A stretch of DNA of 64,000 bases, taken from Uranotaenia lowii. Its lineage: Eukaryota; Arthropoda; Insecta; Diptera; Culicidae. The stretch lies in contig NC_073691.1 of assembly GCF_029784155.1 (NCBI RefSeq), forward strand, positions 29,417,130 through 29,481,129, given 5' to 3'. Numbering within the stretch: position 1 is the stretch's first letter; the number at the start of each line of letters is the position of its first letter. Both the position numbers and the translations under genes were made by a program. Shown in pieces: positions 13,938 to 26,100 of the stretch. The notes under the pieces were generated by a model. It was not told where the DNA came from, did not search any database, and was given only the letters and a program-made list of their open reading frames with translations.

Positions 13938-13951
13938 ATGTTGCTCCTATT

Positions 13952-15010
13952 TTGATTTTGGAATTCACTCTTCAGTTGTCAAAACGCTGTATCAAAATTT
14001 TGCTCACGCATAGCGAAAATCCGAGCTACTCGCACGCAAAGCTGGCAAAATCGCTAAAAGTTGCTAAACTAACCGTTACAAATGTAATTAAAATGCTTGG
14101 GAAACGTTTGTCGACAGCCAGGAAGTCTGGATCGGGGGGAAATCGAAAACCGGAAGCCGCTGAGACGACAAAAAGAGTTGCCGGTAGTTTCAAGCGAAAC
14201 CCTAACCTCTTTCTCCGAGATGTCGCAAATAAGCTGGATGTATCGTCTTCAACCGTGCATCGAGCCAAAAAACGAGCCGGACTATCGACTTACAAGAAGT
14301 TAGTGACTCCAAATCGCGGTGATAAACAAAATACGACGGCCAAAGCGCGATCCCGGAGGCTGTACACGACGATGCTGACGAAGTTTGACTACGTGGAAAT
14401 GGACGACGAAACCTACGTCAAAGCCGACTACAAGCAGCTTCCGGGACAGGAGTTTTATACGGCAAAAGGAAGGGGAAAGGTTGCAGATATTTTCAAGCAC
14501 ATGAAACTGTCAAAGTTCGCGAAGAAATATCTGGTTTGGCAAGCCATCTGTACCTGTGGCTTGAAAAGCAGCATTTTCATAGCTTCCGGGACTGTCAACC
14601 AAAAAAATTACGTAAAAGAGTATTTGAATTAACGTCTGCTGCCTTTCCTGAAGAAACACGGTTGTTCCATACTGTTTTGGCCGGATTTGGCATATTGCCA
14701 TTACGGTAAAAAGGCCATGGAGTGGTACGCCGCCAACAACGTGCAGGTGGTTCCCAAGGACAAGAACCCTCCCAACACGCCAAAGCTCCGCCCAATTGAG
14801 AAATACTGGGCTTTTGTCAATCGGAACCTAAAGAAGACCAAAAAAACTGCTAAGGACGAGCAGCAGTTCAAGGCAAACTGGCTTTCTGCGGCGAAGATGG
14901 TGGACAAGGTTGCTGTACAAAATCTGATGGCAGGGGTTAAGCGTAAGGCCCGACAATTCGGATTAGGAAAAGCCGAACTGAATATTTTTCCTGAATTTTA
15001 TACTAATTAA
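13952..15010 (+). pseudogene. ITmD37E transposase, one nonsense codon
   Basis: Cut-and-paste transposase of the IS630-Tc1-mariner superfamily. The N-terminal half is a helix-turn-helix region (SYSHAKLAKSLKV, then STVHRAKKRAGLSTYKK). The catalytic core has first Asp in MDDET (residues 151-152), second in WPDLA (245) and Glu in RPIEKYW (283). Exactly 37 residues lie between the second and third, which defines DD37E. The frame is open from 13952 to 15010 except for one TAA at 14630-14632, where the family has Lys before RLLPFL. The first ~12 residues differ from copy 2, so the true start may be altered. This copy cannot make full-length transposase unless the stop is read through or is a sequencing error. 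Confidence 0.9.
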
Positions 15011-15249
15011 ACTAGAAAAAGATATTTAATTTGATTTTTAAATAAACGATTTCACCAATTTACACGCGTTTTCTCTTGACCAAATTTTGATCGTATCACC
15101 CTTCAGGATAATAAAAAGATTCGTATGCTGCTTTTAGTTTTGATGAAGGTTTATTTCATTCGGCTGCAATTCAGAAAAAACTCCTCAATTTGAATATTAT
15201 ACGAGCCATGGCACCAAACCTAGAGGTGATAGAAAAAATTTGATTTAGA

Positions 15250-15600
15250 TCAAACAAATAAATAAACAAATTGTATTGCAAAAATTTTTTATTCATGCGT
15301 CCAAAACGAAATGATTATGGGCAAGTTTTATGATAATAATCATTAAAGGTTTTGTGGAAGCCTTAAACACGATTCAAAATTCTGCCAATAAGTTTTGATG
15401 AGCAAAAATTGTTTTCACATTTTTTTTCTCGATTTTTGTTAAGTAATTTCTGGGTTTTCACCAAATTTGCCCGGATTTTTTGTTGACAATTTTGAAATCA
15501 GATGCCCGGATTTTGCTAGGATTTTAGAAAAAATAGCACGGATTTTTCCGGCACGGAAACATGCTAAAAAATTCTGACAATCTTTCTCTGACTGCTTCAC
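15250..15600 (-). repeat. Inverted third copy of the GGTTGCCAG MITE family
   Basis: The reverse complement carries the same motif order as the copies at 1548-2481: TTTCCG, AAATCCG, CCGGGCATCTGATTTC, AAAATTGTC, AGAAATTACT and then TTTCGTTTTGGA. Its termini are less clear. It lies just downstream of ITmD37E copy 1. Confidence 0.65.
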
Positions 15601-18600
15601 GTAAATCTAGCAAAAATTCACGTAATCAATTGCTATGTGAAAATTCAGGTGAATTTCACGTTTCATTTTCGACTGAGTGTAATCTCTTGTGTAGGTAGTT
15701 GATTCTATTCTCCAATGTAGGTTCTCAATCAATTGCAATTAATACCATCACTTTACTGTCAAATCTGAAACTGGATTATATCTTTTAATTTAAATTATCA
15801 TTGTGTGTATGATCTAGAAACAGTTTTGACGATGTGATTGGTGTTGATCCTGAATCTCATTCGAGTTCGGATATATAATTTATTTTTTATATATAATGTA
15901 TTAATATTACTTTTCTGTCATTATGGTTTTCGAATTTTAAACGAACAAACACATCAAATTTCATGATAGTTTCCATTTTCTCAAGTTGTATAACTAATTT
16001 TTGAATTATAATGAATTCAAAATCTGAGTTATGATACCAAAATCCAAATTCTATGCTTTTTTTAAATTATATGCTCGATTTTGTACTGAAAACAAAGTTT
16101 AGTAACAATGATTTTCCTTCGATCTTGAAATCATAAAAAGCTACAAAAACAATTATAGAAAATTACGATAAATTTGGCAACAAGTCTCTTTTTTTATTTT
16201 TCGAATTGATAGGCTAAAAAAAATGTTAGGTACACCAGAGCAATTGCCAGTGCCAGTTTTTAATGAGTGATTTTTTTTAATGATAGTATTTTTTACAAAT
16301 TTTATTTTTTGGCATTTGAGCAATGAGTTTTGTGACTTACAGTAGAATTTTCTGCACTAGGGTCGGTCGATTTTTGATCGATCCATGGAAAATCGACCTT
16401 TTCAGTTCATATTTTTGATTTTTTGGATCGATTCTTTGGCATGAAAAAATAGTTGAATCCTTTAATTTTCGATTCCATCTTTCGAATTTTTGTCTAGACT
16501 TCTTCAAAAGAATTCTGTGCATAGTGATTTGAAGATCAGAAAATACAAAAAAAATTATCTCAAAAAAATGTTAACATTTACATTAATTCCTAGTTATAGC
16601 ACTTTGTTTAACCCTTCATTTCATGATTTTTTTTTATTTTTCTTGAAAAAATTCTCAATAGTTCGCAATGAAGAGTACATGAAGGGAAAAAATATGAAAA
16701 AAATATTATTTTCACATATTTCGAGTATTTAGCCGAAATATTAATTGTTGCAAATTTACAACAACATTAAATGGAACATGAAGTGAACCAAATTTAAACT
16801 TGACACTGACACACAAAAATTAAATAAAAACTCCATTTAACCCATTTAATGCATGTTATTATTGGGTTCAAATATCTATTTTGACAAATTATAATAAACT
16901 GTCGGACAAAAATTTAACGTTGAGCTGATTGCCATTGCCTTTGAATTGAACTTTTCTTTACTCATTTAAAAAAAATGAGCTGTTCGACATTCTCAAAGTT
17001 TTCCCTGTTCAGATTGAAGGGGCCAGTGGAAGGTGCAGACAATTTTCAAAAATTTTCATTTTAAATTTCACTCACACAAACTTAAGAACATTTCTGAGTC
17101 TTCTTGAATGTTTTTGATATAATACAAGTTATCACCATATCAATATAAACCAGCCTAAATCATACGACAGCAGAAATCCAGCGACGCATCGGGATCAAGA
17201 GGCACATTTTATGCTGACGCTAGCTGCGCGTATCCAGAGACACATTTTATGCTGACGCTATCGGCGCGTGGGAGAACCGTATCTTTAGTAGTAAGAAAAA
17301 TCTGTAATTCGAATCAGAGAAATAAATTGATTGATCAAGTCAGTCTTTGGTTGACCGTCAGATTGATAGTTGCTTTTTTAAAAAGTCTATCACAGCCGAA
17401 AACTCATAACTTACATCTTACAAATTCTGTGTTTAATGGAAGAAATGTATGAAGTAGCAAGCTTCTGGAGGAGGAAAAAGACATTAAATTTTGCCATTAA
17501 AAAACAAATCTAAATACTCCACAACTTTATTTTTCTTCTTAATTGTAGTTCAACCATTTCCGGTCGTTTTTCATAAAAATATAATTCCAACACATTTAAA
17601 AAAAAAATTAGAAATAATCACAACCTACTGAACAGTAGTTCAAGAATATTTTATCATAAGTAGATGATCAATTATGAAAATAGCAAAAAAAAAAAGTCAC
17701 AGAAGAACAAACTTTGACAGCTTGCTACACTTTTTTACCTCAACTATTCGAAACATCACTTCCCAGCCAATTGCATTTCCCAAAGTAAAACGGTGGCGCT
17801 ATGAAAAAAAAACTAGATCAAAAAGGAAAGCATTTCCCTGTTATTGTGGTCGAGTTGAGTCCGCCCCGAAAATCCACAACTATTTGGTAGGTTTGCTTTT
17901 TTTGCATCTCCCCGAAATTCATCTGATTTTATATCCACACTCCGGCTTTCCTCTCACCTTCTCTTTAGCATTTCCCAGCGATTGCAAATCGCGATTCCAT
18001 GTTTCAAGCCGTCAGGTATGAGCGAATTCTTTTCCTCTACAGATGAAAATGGGATTTCCTCGTTTCCGGTTTCGGGATTTTTTTTAAATATTTCTATGTT
18101 TGTGCACATATTCCTGGAAGTCGTGAAAGGTTATGTGGCAAAAGTTTATGATCCAACTACAACGGTGTGATTTTCGAAATATTTCTGTAAACTTTTGCTC
18201 AACCTCGGATATCCGGCATTCAGCTATGGGCGAAATGCCTTCTTGGTGTGAACATTTTATGCATGCCGCAACAAACCGTTTTGTTGCCTGTTGCTGGCTT
18301 TGGGGAAAATTATCGCTCAAGTACGTGTTAATGCAACGATTTAACCAATATCGTTTAGTTTTCCCCGTAGCCTAGGCCATCGTCAAACTATCCGTTCCGG
18401 AATCGGAAACATTATTTGGACTTCCGAGTCCAGTAAGCGAAATTATTACGTCTTACAAAAGGCACGTTCTCATTTAACGCCTTGAACTATGCAATGAAAG
18501 TTTTAAATAGATACTTAATCTGGTATGTATGTTCCGATTCGTGATTTTTTTACATATGATTAGTTTTTAAAAACTTTAAAATTTCACGCAGAAGTCATTG

Positions 18601-19280
18601 AAATACAACTAACATTAAATAAAACATTTTATTTTGTGATATTTTCTATCTTTTTCCCCGAATTTTGCGAAGGATAATTCTCAATCATATGACAAAAAAT
18701 GCGACCATTCAGAAAAAGTTTTCAAACAAAATATCAAAAAAAGTGGCATGATTTTACCATTTCATTTAACCAATTGTGGCTGACCAACTTTTTCAATTGC
18801 CGCCCACTTCTCGCATCAGTTTGATTTAATTTCGAAATCATTTCCAGTTTTGGGACCTTTGCTGTTGAGTCCAATCGATTGGTGAGCATTTCGGGCAGTT
18901 GTTTTTTTCTGCCGAACAATATTTCATCTATTTCGCAATTAATACGTTCGATATTAACGGGAAAAACAGCTACAATTTGACACCACCTTTGACTACTGGC
19001 CGCACAAATTCCGCACGCAATTTTTCTCCTGGGTTTTCACCCGTTTTTGGAAATGGGAAAATGATGGCCTTGTGGTTAAGTTAGCAGGAGGGGAATTTGG
19101 TCTGAGGGATGAATGAAATTAATCTAACATTTTTCCACCTGAGTGATGTTTCTATTGATATTTGGCAGGCCGACCGCTCATCGACGGTTAGATTTGATGG
19201 GATCCAGTCGAAGAGTGAGTTTTTTTTTCTTATTTAGCAATATTTATAGGTGAATTTGAGGTTTAATGAGATCGTACAGT
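15601..19280. other. Gene-less stretch; part AT-rich, part unique
   Basis: 15.6-17.1 kb is AT-rich. At 17200-17275 a ~38-bp unit containing CACATTTTATGCTGACGCTA is duplicated in tandem. 17.67-18.4 kb and 18.73-19.1 kb are less AT-rich and look single-copy, but none of the short frames there matches a protein family. A weak relative of 15725-15860 occurs at 56725-56880, around GACGAT..ATTGGTGT and ATCCTGAA. Confidence 0.5.
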
Positions 19281-21516
19281 TTCATTATCATTCATTCGTA
19301 GGCGATTGTTTTTCCCTGTGTTGATGTGAAAAAAAAATCGTTAAGAGGAAATGCCAAAAGTTATTCGTAAATATTTGTTGATACTTACAGTTTCGTATCC
19401 GTCGAAAGCCGTTCCTCCAGCAGAATTCTACTGCTTCATCTTGCAGAACCACAAAATGATTTGTTTTGGTTCTCCACATACTTTGTGTCCAATTCGCAAT
19501 CGAAATCAATGGGTCGATTCACGATGACGTTATTTCCGTTTGAGGTGACAGTTCACAGGTCCTGTTAACAAAATTTTGCGAACGAGAAATGAGGTGCAGC
19601 GAAGTTTTTCTTGTAGCTGCACGGCCAATAAATTCAACCTCAAAGAAATGAATGCTAAGTTAGGAGTCGTACCCCTTGGTGAAATGAATGCTAAGTTATT
19701 ATTATTAAAAAAAAAACTCAAAACTCAGTTTAAGGATAGCAAAAAAATCAAGTTCTTTTTTGTGAATTAAATTTAGCGCATTTTTTGTATTTTTTACGGA
19801 AATCTCTCCACGAATGCACAGTAAGTTGAAAATTCTTAAAAAGTTCAAAAAAAATGTTTGTTTATAAAAAAAATTCAAAATTTTTTAAAACCCCTTTCTA
19901 AACATATTTCTTTTGGACCAACCCACTTTGCATTCAATCAGGGCTATTAAATCTAGGGGTGGAACAACTTTGACACAAAGTAGGCGCGGTGGAGAAGTGG
20001 GCACGGAAGCCAAAATTTTGACAGCCTATTACATTGTTTACGTTTTGTGTCAAAGAAAATCAATGAAAAGTAGGACGAAACAGTCGTGCTTTGGTAGTGG
20101 TGTTTTATATGACGTCACCATCAACTTGATTCAAATTTCGTTTAGTTTTGTTTTTAATACAATAACCAACAGTTACTATTTTCCTACTCCGTAATGCCGT
20201 CTTTGTAATCTGTCGACGACAAATATCAATATCGAGGTAAGTATATGGCCCTGATGGTCGGTTCCGGCTGGACGGATCGAACTAGCAGAACATCGGATTG
20301 AAAATCGGCAGGCACTCGTTTTATTTTTCGCATCCCCCATAAATAACTTTTCATATCTCCATAGATAATTGAGCTGCTGAAAACCAAATGCACCCTGTTG
20401 CGGTCTACGTCGGTCGAGACCAGCAGCACAACTGGATGACGTACTAGTCAGTTAAGAGGTGAACTTTTAATTTCAGATAAGATTGTATAAGAGGCCACCG
20501 AAAGGGGTTTAACTGTATGGCAATAAATGCGTTGTTATGCTACGATCGAGTCGAAATTTATATACGTTGTTTGGCACGTTCAATTGATTCCTGATTTTAA
20601 ATTTAGTAGCAGACGACAGAAAAAGTGATCGTCCAATATTTTTGCAATTATTACTAAACAATGAATTCGGAAGTGCATCTGGAAAATGTTTTACAATTGG
20701 CGTATTCATCCGAACTGTTAATGACGTATTCCAATTTGAAAGCGAAACGGAGTTCGTATGGGATCAGCTAGTTAGTCTATAGCACTATTATTCATCCAAT
20801 GTAGAATCGTTGGCGAAGAAGGCCATAAATCAATCATTCGTTGGTGGATTGAGACTAATACAATACAATTATAGTTGAGATAATAGAAACATGGTACATT
20901 TATTTAATTTGTAGTCAAAACAGAGTATGGAATATTAATTAATCTTTATCTTTATTGTAGGGGAAAAAGCACATATGAGCCAATAAAGGAGTATTTTCGT
21001 AATCATGATGTGATTTAAGCAGCATATCATCAATCACCCCTTTTTCAAGGGGATCACAACACAAATACTGTTTTATAAATACTGTATTATAAGTGTGATT
21101 AAGATGGAAATTGGCACACGGATGTTTTCAGGGACGGATAATCGATTTCAGGTGGTGTGAGGGGTCAGCAAAAGAGGTCGTCTATGTTACCCGTTAACTG
21201 TTTTGCGATACTGACTTTTTTGGTGGACATTATACGGGTAAACGTACGAATTGAAGGTCGGGTTTTGGGGTGATTTTCTAGCTTTAAAAAGGATTTTTTT
21301 TATTCAATGGGAGGAACAGTATACTTGGTTTGAAAAACATCATCTTATTTTATCACAATTTTATAATTTCTTGCAAAACGAAGTTCGTATGGGAGTTAAG
21401 TAGTATAGATGAGGAATTTTTTTAGAAGGGTACCTGGAAAAATTAAAAGAAAATTGTTATATGTATATAAATTTTTATATGATGGATTGTCAATACTTTC
21501 TTGTTATTTGAACCGT
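19281..21516. other. Unassigned sequence with splice-like sites beside the P-type gene
   Basis: It contains donor-like words (ACTGTAAGTATC read on the minus strand near 19380, and GAGGTAAGTAT at 20234 on plus) and short open segments next to them. I could not match any of the translations. A 35-bp tandem duplication with GAAATGAATGCTAAGTT lies at 19645-19697. Part of this could be 3' non-coding sequence of the P-type element, whose end I could not locate. Confidence 0.35.
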
Positions 21517-22038
21517 CTATTGAGAGCGTAACTTTTTGTATTTGTTAGCTTGATGGGTTTTATGCTCAATTCGTCTTTTCGATGTTGATGGCACTTGATC
21601 CTCATCTAACTCGCTAGACTGTAGTAAACCCTGCGCATGTAAATTCCCATATCTCATCCTCACTATAGTGCGTATTTTCACGAACTTCTTCACTACTACT
21701 TTGTCAAAGTTCGGGTATTTTTTTAAAATTTGGTTTTCGACCGTTTCAATAACCTTCGTCTTGAAATTGGAGCTGTTGGTACCGTGGCACAAAATAAAAA
21801 CTTTTTCCATGGCTTTACCCATCACCTGAAATTCGGCCGAAGGGACAGTTAGTCCGCCATATGAAAGATGTTGTATAAAAACTGGCATGTTAGCTTGGTT
21901 CAAGCTGTCTTTGAGATTTTTTGTCTTATCACCGAGATCAGGATGCGATTTTTGGAGCTTATAAGCAATCCATCCCAGTATATAAGCAAAACCGTCTTCC
22001 TCGTGGCAGCTCTCGATAACGCCAGAAGAGACAGTCAC

Positions 22039-22291
22039 TGTTGAGGCATTTACGGACGACCAAATTATAGCGAACCGAAATCATCACTTGACAGCGGTAC
22101 CGTGCGTATCGAACCAACAACACCAACACATACGCACCCGCGTATGGAATGACGACGAAGAAGGTAGATAAAGCCGGGTCCCGGCAACTGCGCAGTTAGT
22201 TCACTTTCGACAATCGAGAAATAAACGGCGGACGAATCCAAAAATTAAGTTTGCGCGTTTGATTTCTTTTCGGTCCAGAAATACCCGAACA
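22039..22291 (+). repeat. BEL 5' LTR
   Basis: 253 bp, 5'-TG...CA-3' ends, same sequence as the 3' LTR as far as I can see. GAAATAAACGG lies about 65 bp before the end and may be a processing signal. GTCAC target duplication lies immediately upstream. Confidence 0.97.
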
Positions 22292-22296
22292 TAAAG

Positions 22297-22314
22297 TGGT
22301 CCTTCGAACCGGAT
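22297..22314 (+). promoter_or_regulatory. Putative BEL primer-binding site
   Basis: TGGTCCTTCGAACCGGAT begins five bases after the LTR. The leading TGG pairs with a tRNA CCA end, as in LTR elements. I could not identify the matching tRNA. Confidence 0.5.
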
Positions 22315-23195
22315 AGAATTGTTAATCGGTGTACCTACGGATAAAATCGGAAAGTGAAAAGTTTAAGCGGATTCGGTGATAGTTTTTTCGAGCGAAAATC
22401 GAGCGTCATCGAAACGTTTGCAAAAAGTGCTTTGTGTGCGAACAAAAGTAGCGGCGCGCTACTCCATTTTGTTGAGTGCAAACCCAGTAGCTGGGAAGAA
22501 AATTTGTGCTTGCTGGACTGCATTTACTGGACAGTTTTGAGAGGTCAATGAACGGACAGTTAGTGTTGTTGTAACAAAAGCGGACAGTTTGTGATACGAA
22601 TTCGAAAGTTTTGTTGGACTTCACGGACATTGAACCGCTAGAAAAAGTGTGCGTTCTTTTATTGACCGGACAGAAAAAGTGCGCTGCTACATTTGTGGAC
22701 TGCAAAATCGGCGAAAAGTCGATAAGTGTAGAAAAAAGTGAAATTAAAAAGAAACGAAAAATAAAGGACTGGACTATCAGTGATTAATTAGTGATCATAA
22801 AATCAGTGATATTACGGCGGAACGCTGCAGAACGAGTATCCGGACTGGAAAACAGGCATCGGTGGGTCGGATAAAATTCGCCATTTTAGTTGAGGGGACG
22901 CCACCTGAACAAAAGGAGGACGCTATCGCTAACAATTGAAGCGAAACAATTGGAAGGACGCCATTTTCTAACTCCAGCCTTTGTTCGCTGTCGAGTAAAG
23001 CGTCTTGCTGGACGAGCGCCACAAGGTAAGATCGTTTCAATTTGAGCATTTTCCCCCCAAATTAAATAAATAGCATCTCGAGCAATTGTTGAGCTACGTT
23101 CGTTTCGCGGATCGCGTCGGTTGAGCAAATCGTATCGTAAATCGAAAAATTTCGGTCAAATTTTGAGCAAAGTCGTGAGCAATTGATCGGTCAAA
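22315..23195 (+). other. BEL untranslated leader
   Basis: About 0.9 kb between the primer-binding site and gag. It has three spaced copies of GGACAGTT (near 22527, 22554 and 22585) and a strong donor-like CAAGGTAAGATC at 23022, with a possible acceptor AAATAG near 23073. Signals for packaging or splicing could lie here, but that is inference. Confidence 0.5.
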
Positions 23196-26100
23196 ATGAG
23201 TTCCTCTACCAAGCAACAAGTTACCTCTCTCACCCGGTCCCTTTCCTCCATCGAAACGCAATTGAAAAAGATGCTTTTGGTCGTTGAAAATTTCGATGTG
23301 GCGACCGGTGAAAAAATTCGCTTGGAAGACATTCTTGAATCTTCTATTGAGCTCTACGACAATTTTCGGTCCGATCAATTGAAACTTTTTGGTCTAGTTA
23401 AAGAAGAAGAAGTGCCAGATATTGAGATGCAAGGTGAAACCATCCACGATATTGTTCGTGAAGTGCGGATTCAAGTTAAGAAGAAGCTTTTGCACTATAA
23501 AGAAGATGAAAAAAAGCCACTTATTGTTCCTTCTTCTTCCGAAACCCCCAATAAAAGCACAATAAAATTGCCTGAAATTCCCCTTCCACTTTTCGACGGT
23601 AATTGCGAGAACTGGCTTTACTTCAAGGACCAGTTCACCAGTTTGATTAAACGCAACGATCATTTAAACGATTTTCAAAGGCTGTACTATCTCCGTTCGT
23701 CCCTCCGCGATGAGGCGCGTGCCATTGAGTCAAAAGAAGAGTCCTTTCAATCCCTTTGGAAAGCCCTGATGGATCGCTACCAAAACGAAAAATTGTTAGT
23801 CGAAAAACATATCTCTGAATTATTCCGCATCAGATCGATTGATTACGAATCCTCCTTGGCACTGCGCGAGCTTTTGAATGGAGTGCTGAAGCATATTCGA
23901 GCCCTTGCTGCTTTAGGCTTCTCCCTTGATAAAACGTCGGATGTCTTTTTGGTTCACCTGGTAACCAGTCGTTTGGATCGTGAAACTCGTAAGGCCTTTG
24001 AGATGCAACAAACAGACTCGACTTACCCCAGCTGGACAGCTTTAATTACATTCCTCCAGGACAGGTGCAGAATTTTGGAAAGTCTTGAGTGTGGAAAGGC
24101 GTCAGCTGGTGAAAGAAATCCTCGTCCCCAAGTCTCGCAGGCGCAAAGGTTGCGGCATACATCTCGTGGTCCTGTGTCAAATGCTGCTATGAGCCTAGAA
24201 CCAAAGCGGAACAAATGTTTTCTTTGCAGTGGAAGTCATTTTTTGAGCGAATGTTTCAAGTTTCGAGGCTTTTCCGTCCCTGAACGTATACGCAAGGTGA
24301 AAGAACTTCGTTTGTGCATCAACTGTCTGAGCAATAAGCATTTTTTGGCGGACTGCCCTAGCTCCTCTTGTCGTCGATGCTCAGACAGACATCACACATT
24401 GCTGCACCTTGAATTCTCCCAACCGAAACCCGATATGAAATATGATTCCAACTCTCGTGGTCGTGATAATCAGCCGAAACCTCCTAATCCTGATGGTCAA
24501 AATTACCGGTCTGCCCCAACCTCGTCTGGTCAAACAAATCGTTCAGTTCAGAGTACCCAGAACTCGTCGTCCAACCCCTCATTGACTCATGCAACCGTGA
24601 CATCCAAACAGGTTTTGCTTTACACTGCAACCGTCGTGATTGAAAATTCTTACGGCGAACGGTTTGACTGTCGTGCCTTGTTAGATGGTGCATCTATGGC
24701 CAACATCATCACTAAAGACTGCGCCAAAAAGCTGAGCTTGAAGTCTAGATCAACTAACATGGAACTAAGTGGAGTGTGTCACCAACATTCAAAAATTCGT
24801 CGTATTGTGCGAGCCTTTGTTATGTCCAGGCACTGTGACTACGCAAGATTTATCGAGTTCCTTGAAGCAGACAACGTCACTGCGAATCTTCCTCTACAAC
24901 CCTTTGAAACGTCTTCTTGGAAATTACCTGACGGTGTGATTCCCTCTGACCCCTCTTTCAACATACCAGGGCGAATTGACATGCTTCTCGGTATGGAATT
25001 GTACTGGGAAATATTTTCTGGAAGGCAAGAGTTTATGGATGGAAAGTTTTCGTTCCGTGAAACCAAGTTTGGCTGGGTAGTTGGTGGAATAATTGAGCGA
25101 CAGGGCGAGTTTACCGAAACTGATGATTGTTTCTGCAACGTTATGACAAATGAAGAGTTGCATGAGAAACTTAAAAGATTCTGGGAAGTTGAGGAACTCC
25201 AACCATCAGAAGCAGTCTCTGAGGAAGCATTAGCCGAAACTCATTTTTGTGACACGGTCGAAAGAACAGCTGATGGTACATATATAACTAGACTACCGTT
25301 TCGAAAGGGAGCTACATTGGGCAATTCTTTAAATCTTGCTCACCAAAGATTTCTTGCTATGGAATATCGCTTACTCAAGAATCCCACATTGTATGATGAC
25401 TACAAAGCGTTTATGGCCGAATATTTATCCATGGGCCATATGATAAAAATCGGAACTATCGATACAGTGGTTGACGGTCCAGACCAGTACTTCCTTCCCC
25501 ACCACCCTGTCCTCCGACCATCTAGTAGCACCACCAAATTACGTGTCGTTTTCAATGCGTCCTCAAAAACTTCGAACGGTCAGTCCCTGAATGATAATCT
25601 TTTGGTCGGCCCAACCATTCAACAGAATTCGGCAGATATTATTTTGAGGTTTCGAAAACATCGAGTCGCTATGTCAGCTGATATTTCAAAAATGTACCGA
25701 ATGATAAAGATGCACCAAGATGATCAACGGTTTCAAAAAATTCTGTGGCGATCGAATCCTGATAGTGAAATATCTGTGTATCAGTTGACAACCCTCACGT
25801 ACGGCACGGCCTGTGCTCCCTTCAGCGCTACTAGATGTCTTCTACAACTCTGCCAAGACGAGAAAGATCGTTTTCCTTATGCTGCGGCTCGTGGTACTAC
25901 TGACTTCTACATGGACGATGCATTGACCGGTGCGGACAGCACAGACGAAGCAAGGACTCTGCAAACTGAACTAATCGAAATGTGTTGTTCCGGAGGGATG
26001 GTTCTGCATAAATGGTGCTCCAACGACATCAAAATCCTGGATGCTGTTCCCAGCGAAAATCAAGAACAAAAGGTAATTTTCTCGAACGACAAATCAACAA

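Larger units (their letters stand above)
13791..15103 (+). mobile_element. ITmD37E (DD37E mariner-like) transposon, copy 1
   Basis: The left terminus AAGGGTAATACGGTCAAA is matched by the inverted right terminus, which reads AAGGGTGATACGATCAAA as reverse complement. A TA lies at 13789-13790; on the right the expected TA is CA at 15104-15105. The 1.31-kb element carries one transposase frame, a GT microsatellite in its 5' leader (13883-13934) and the DD37E catalytic spacing. ITmD37E elements were first described in mosquitoes, which supports a culicid host. Confidence 0.9.
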
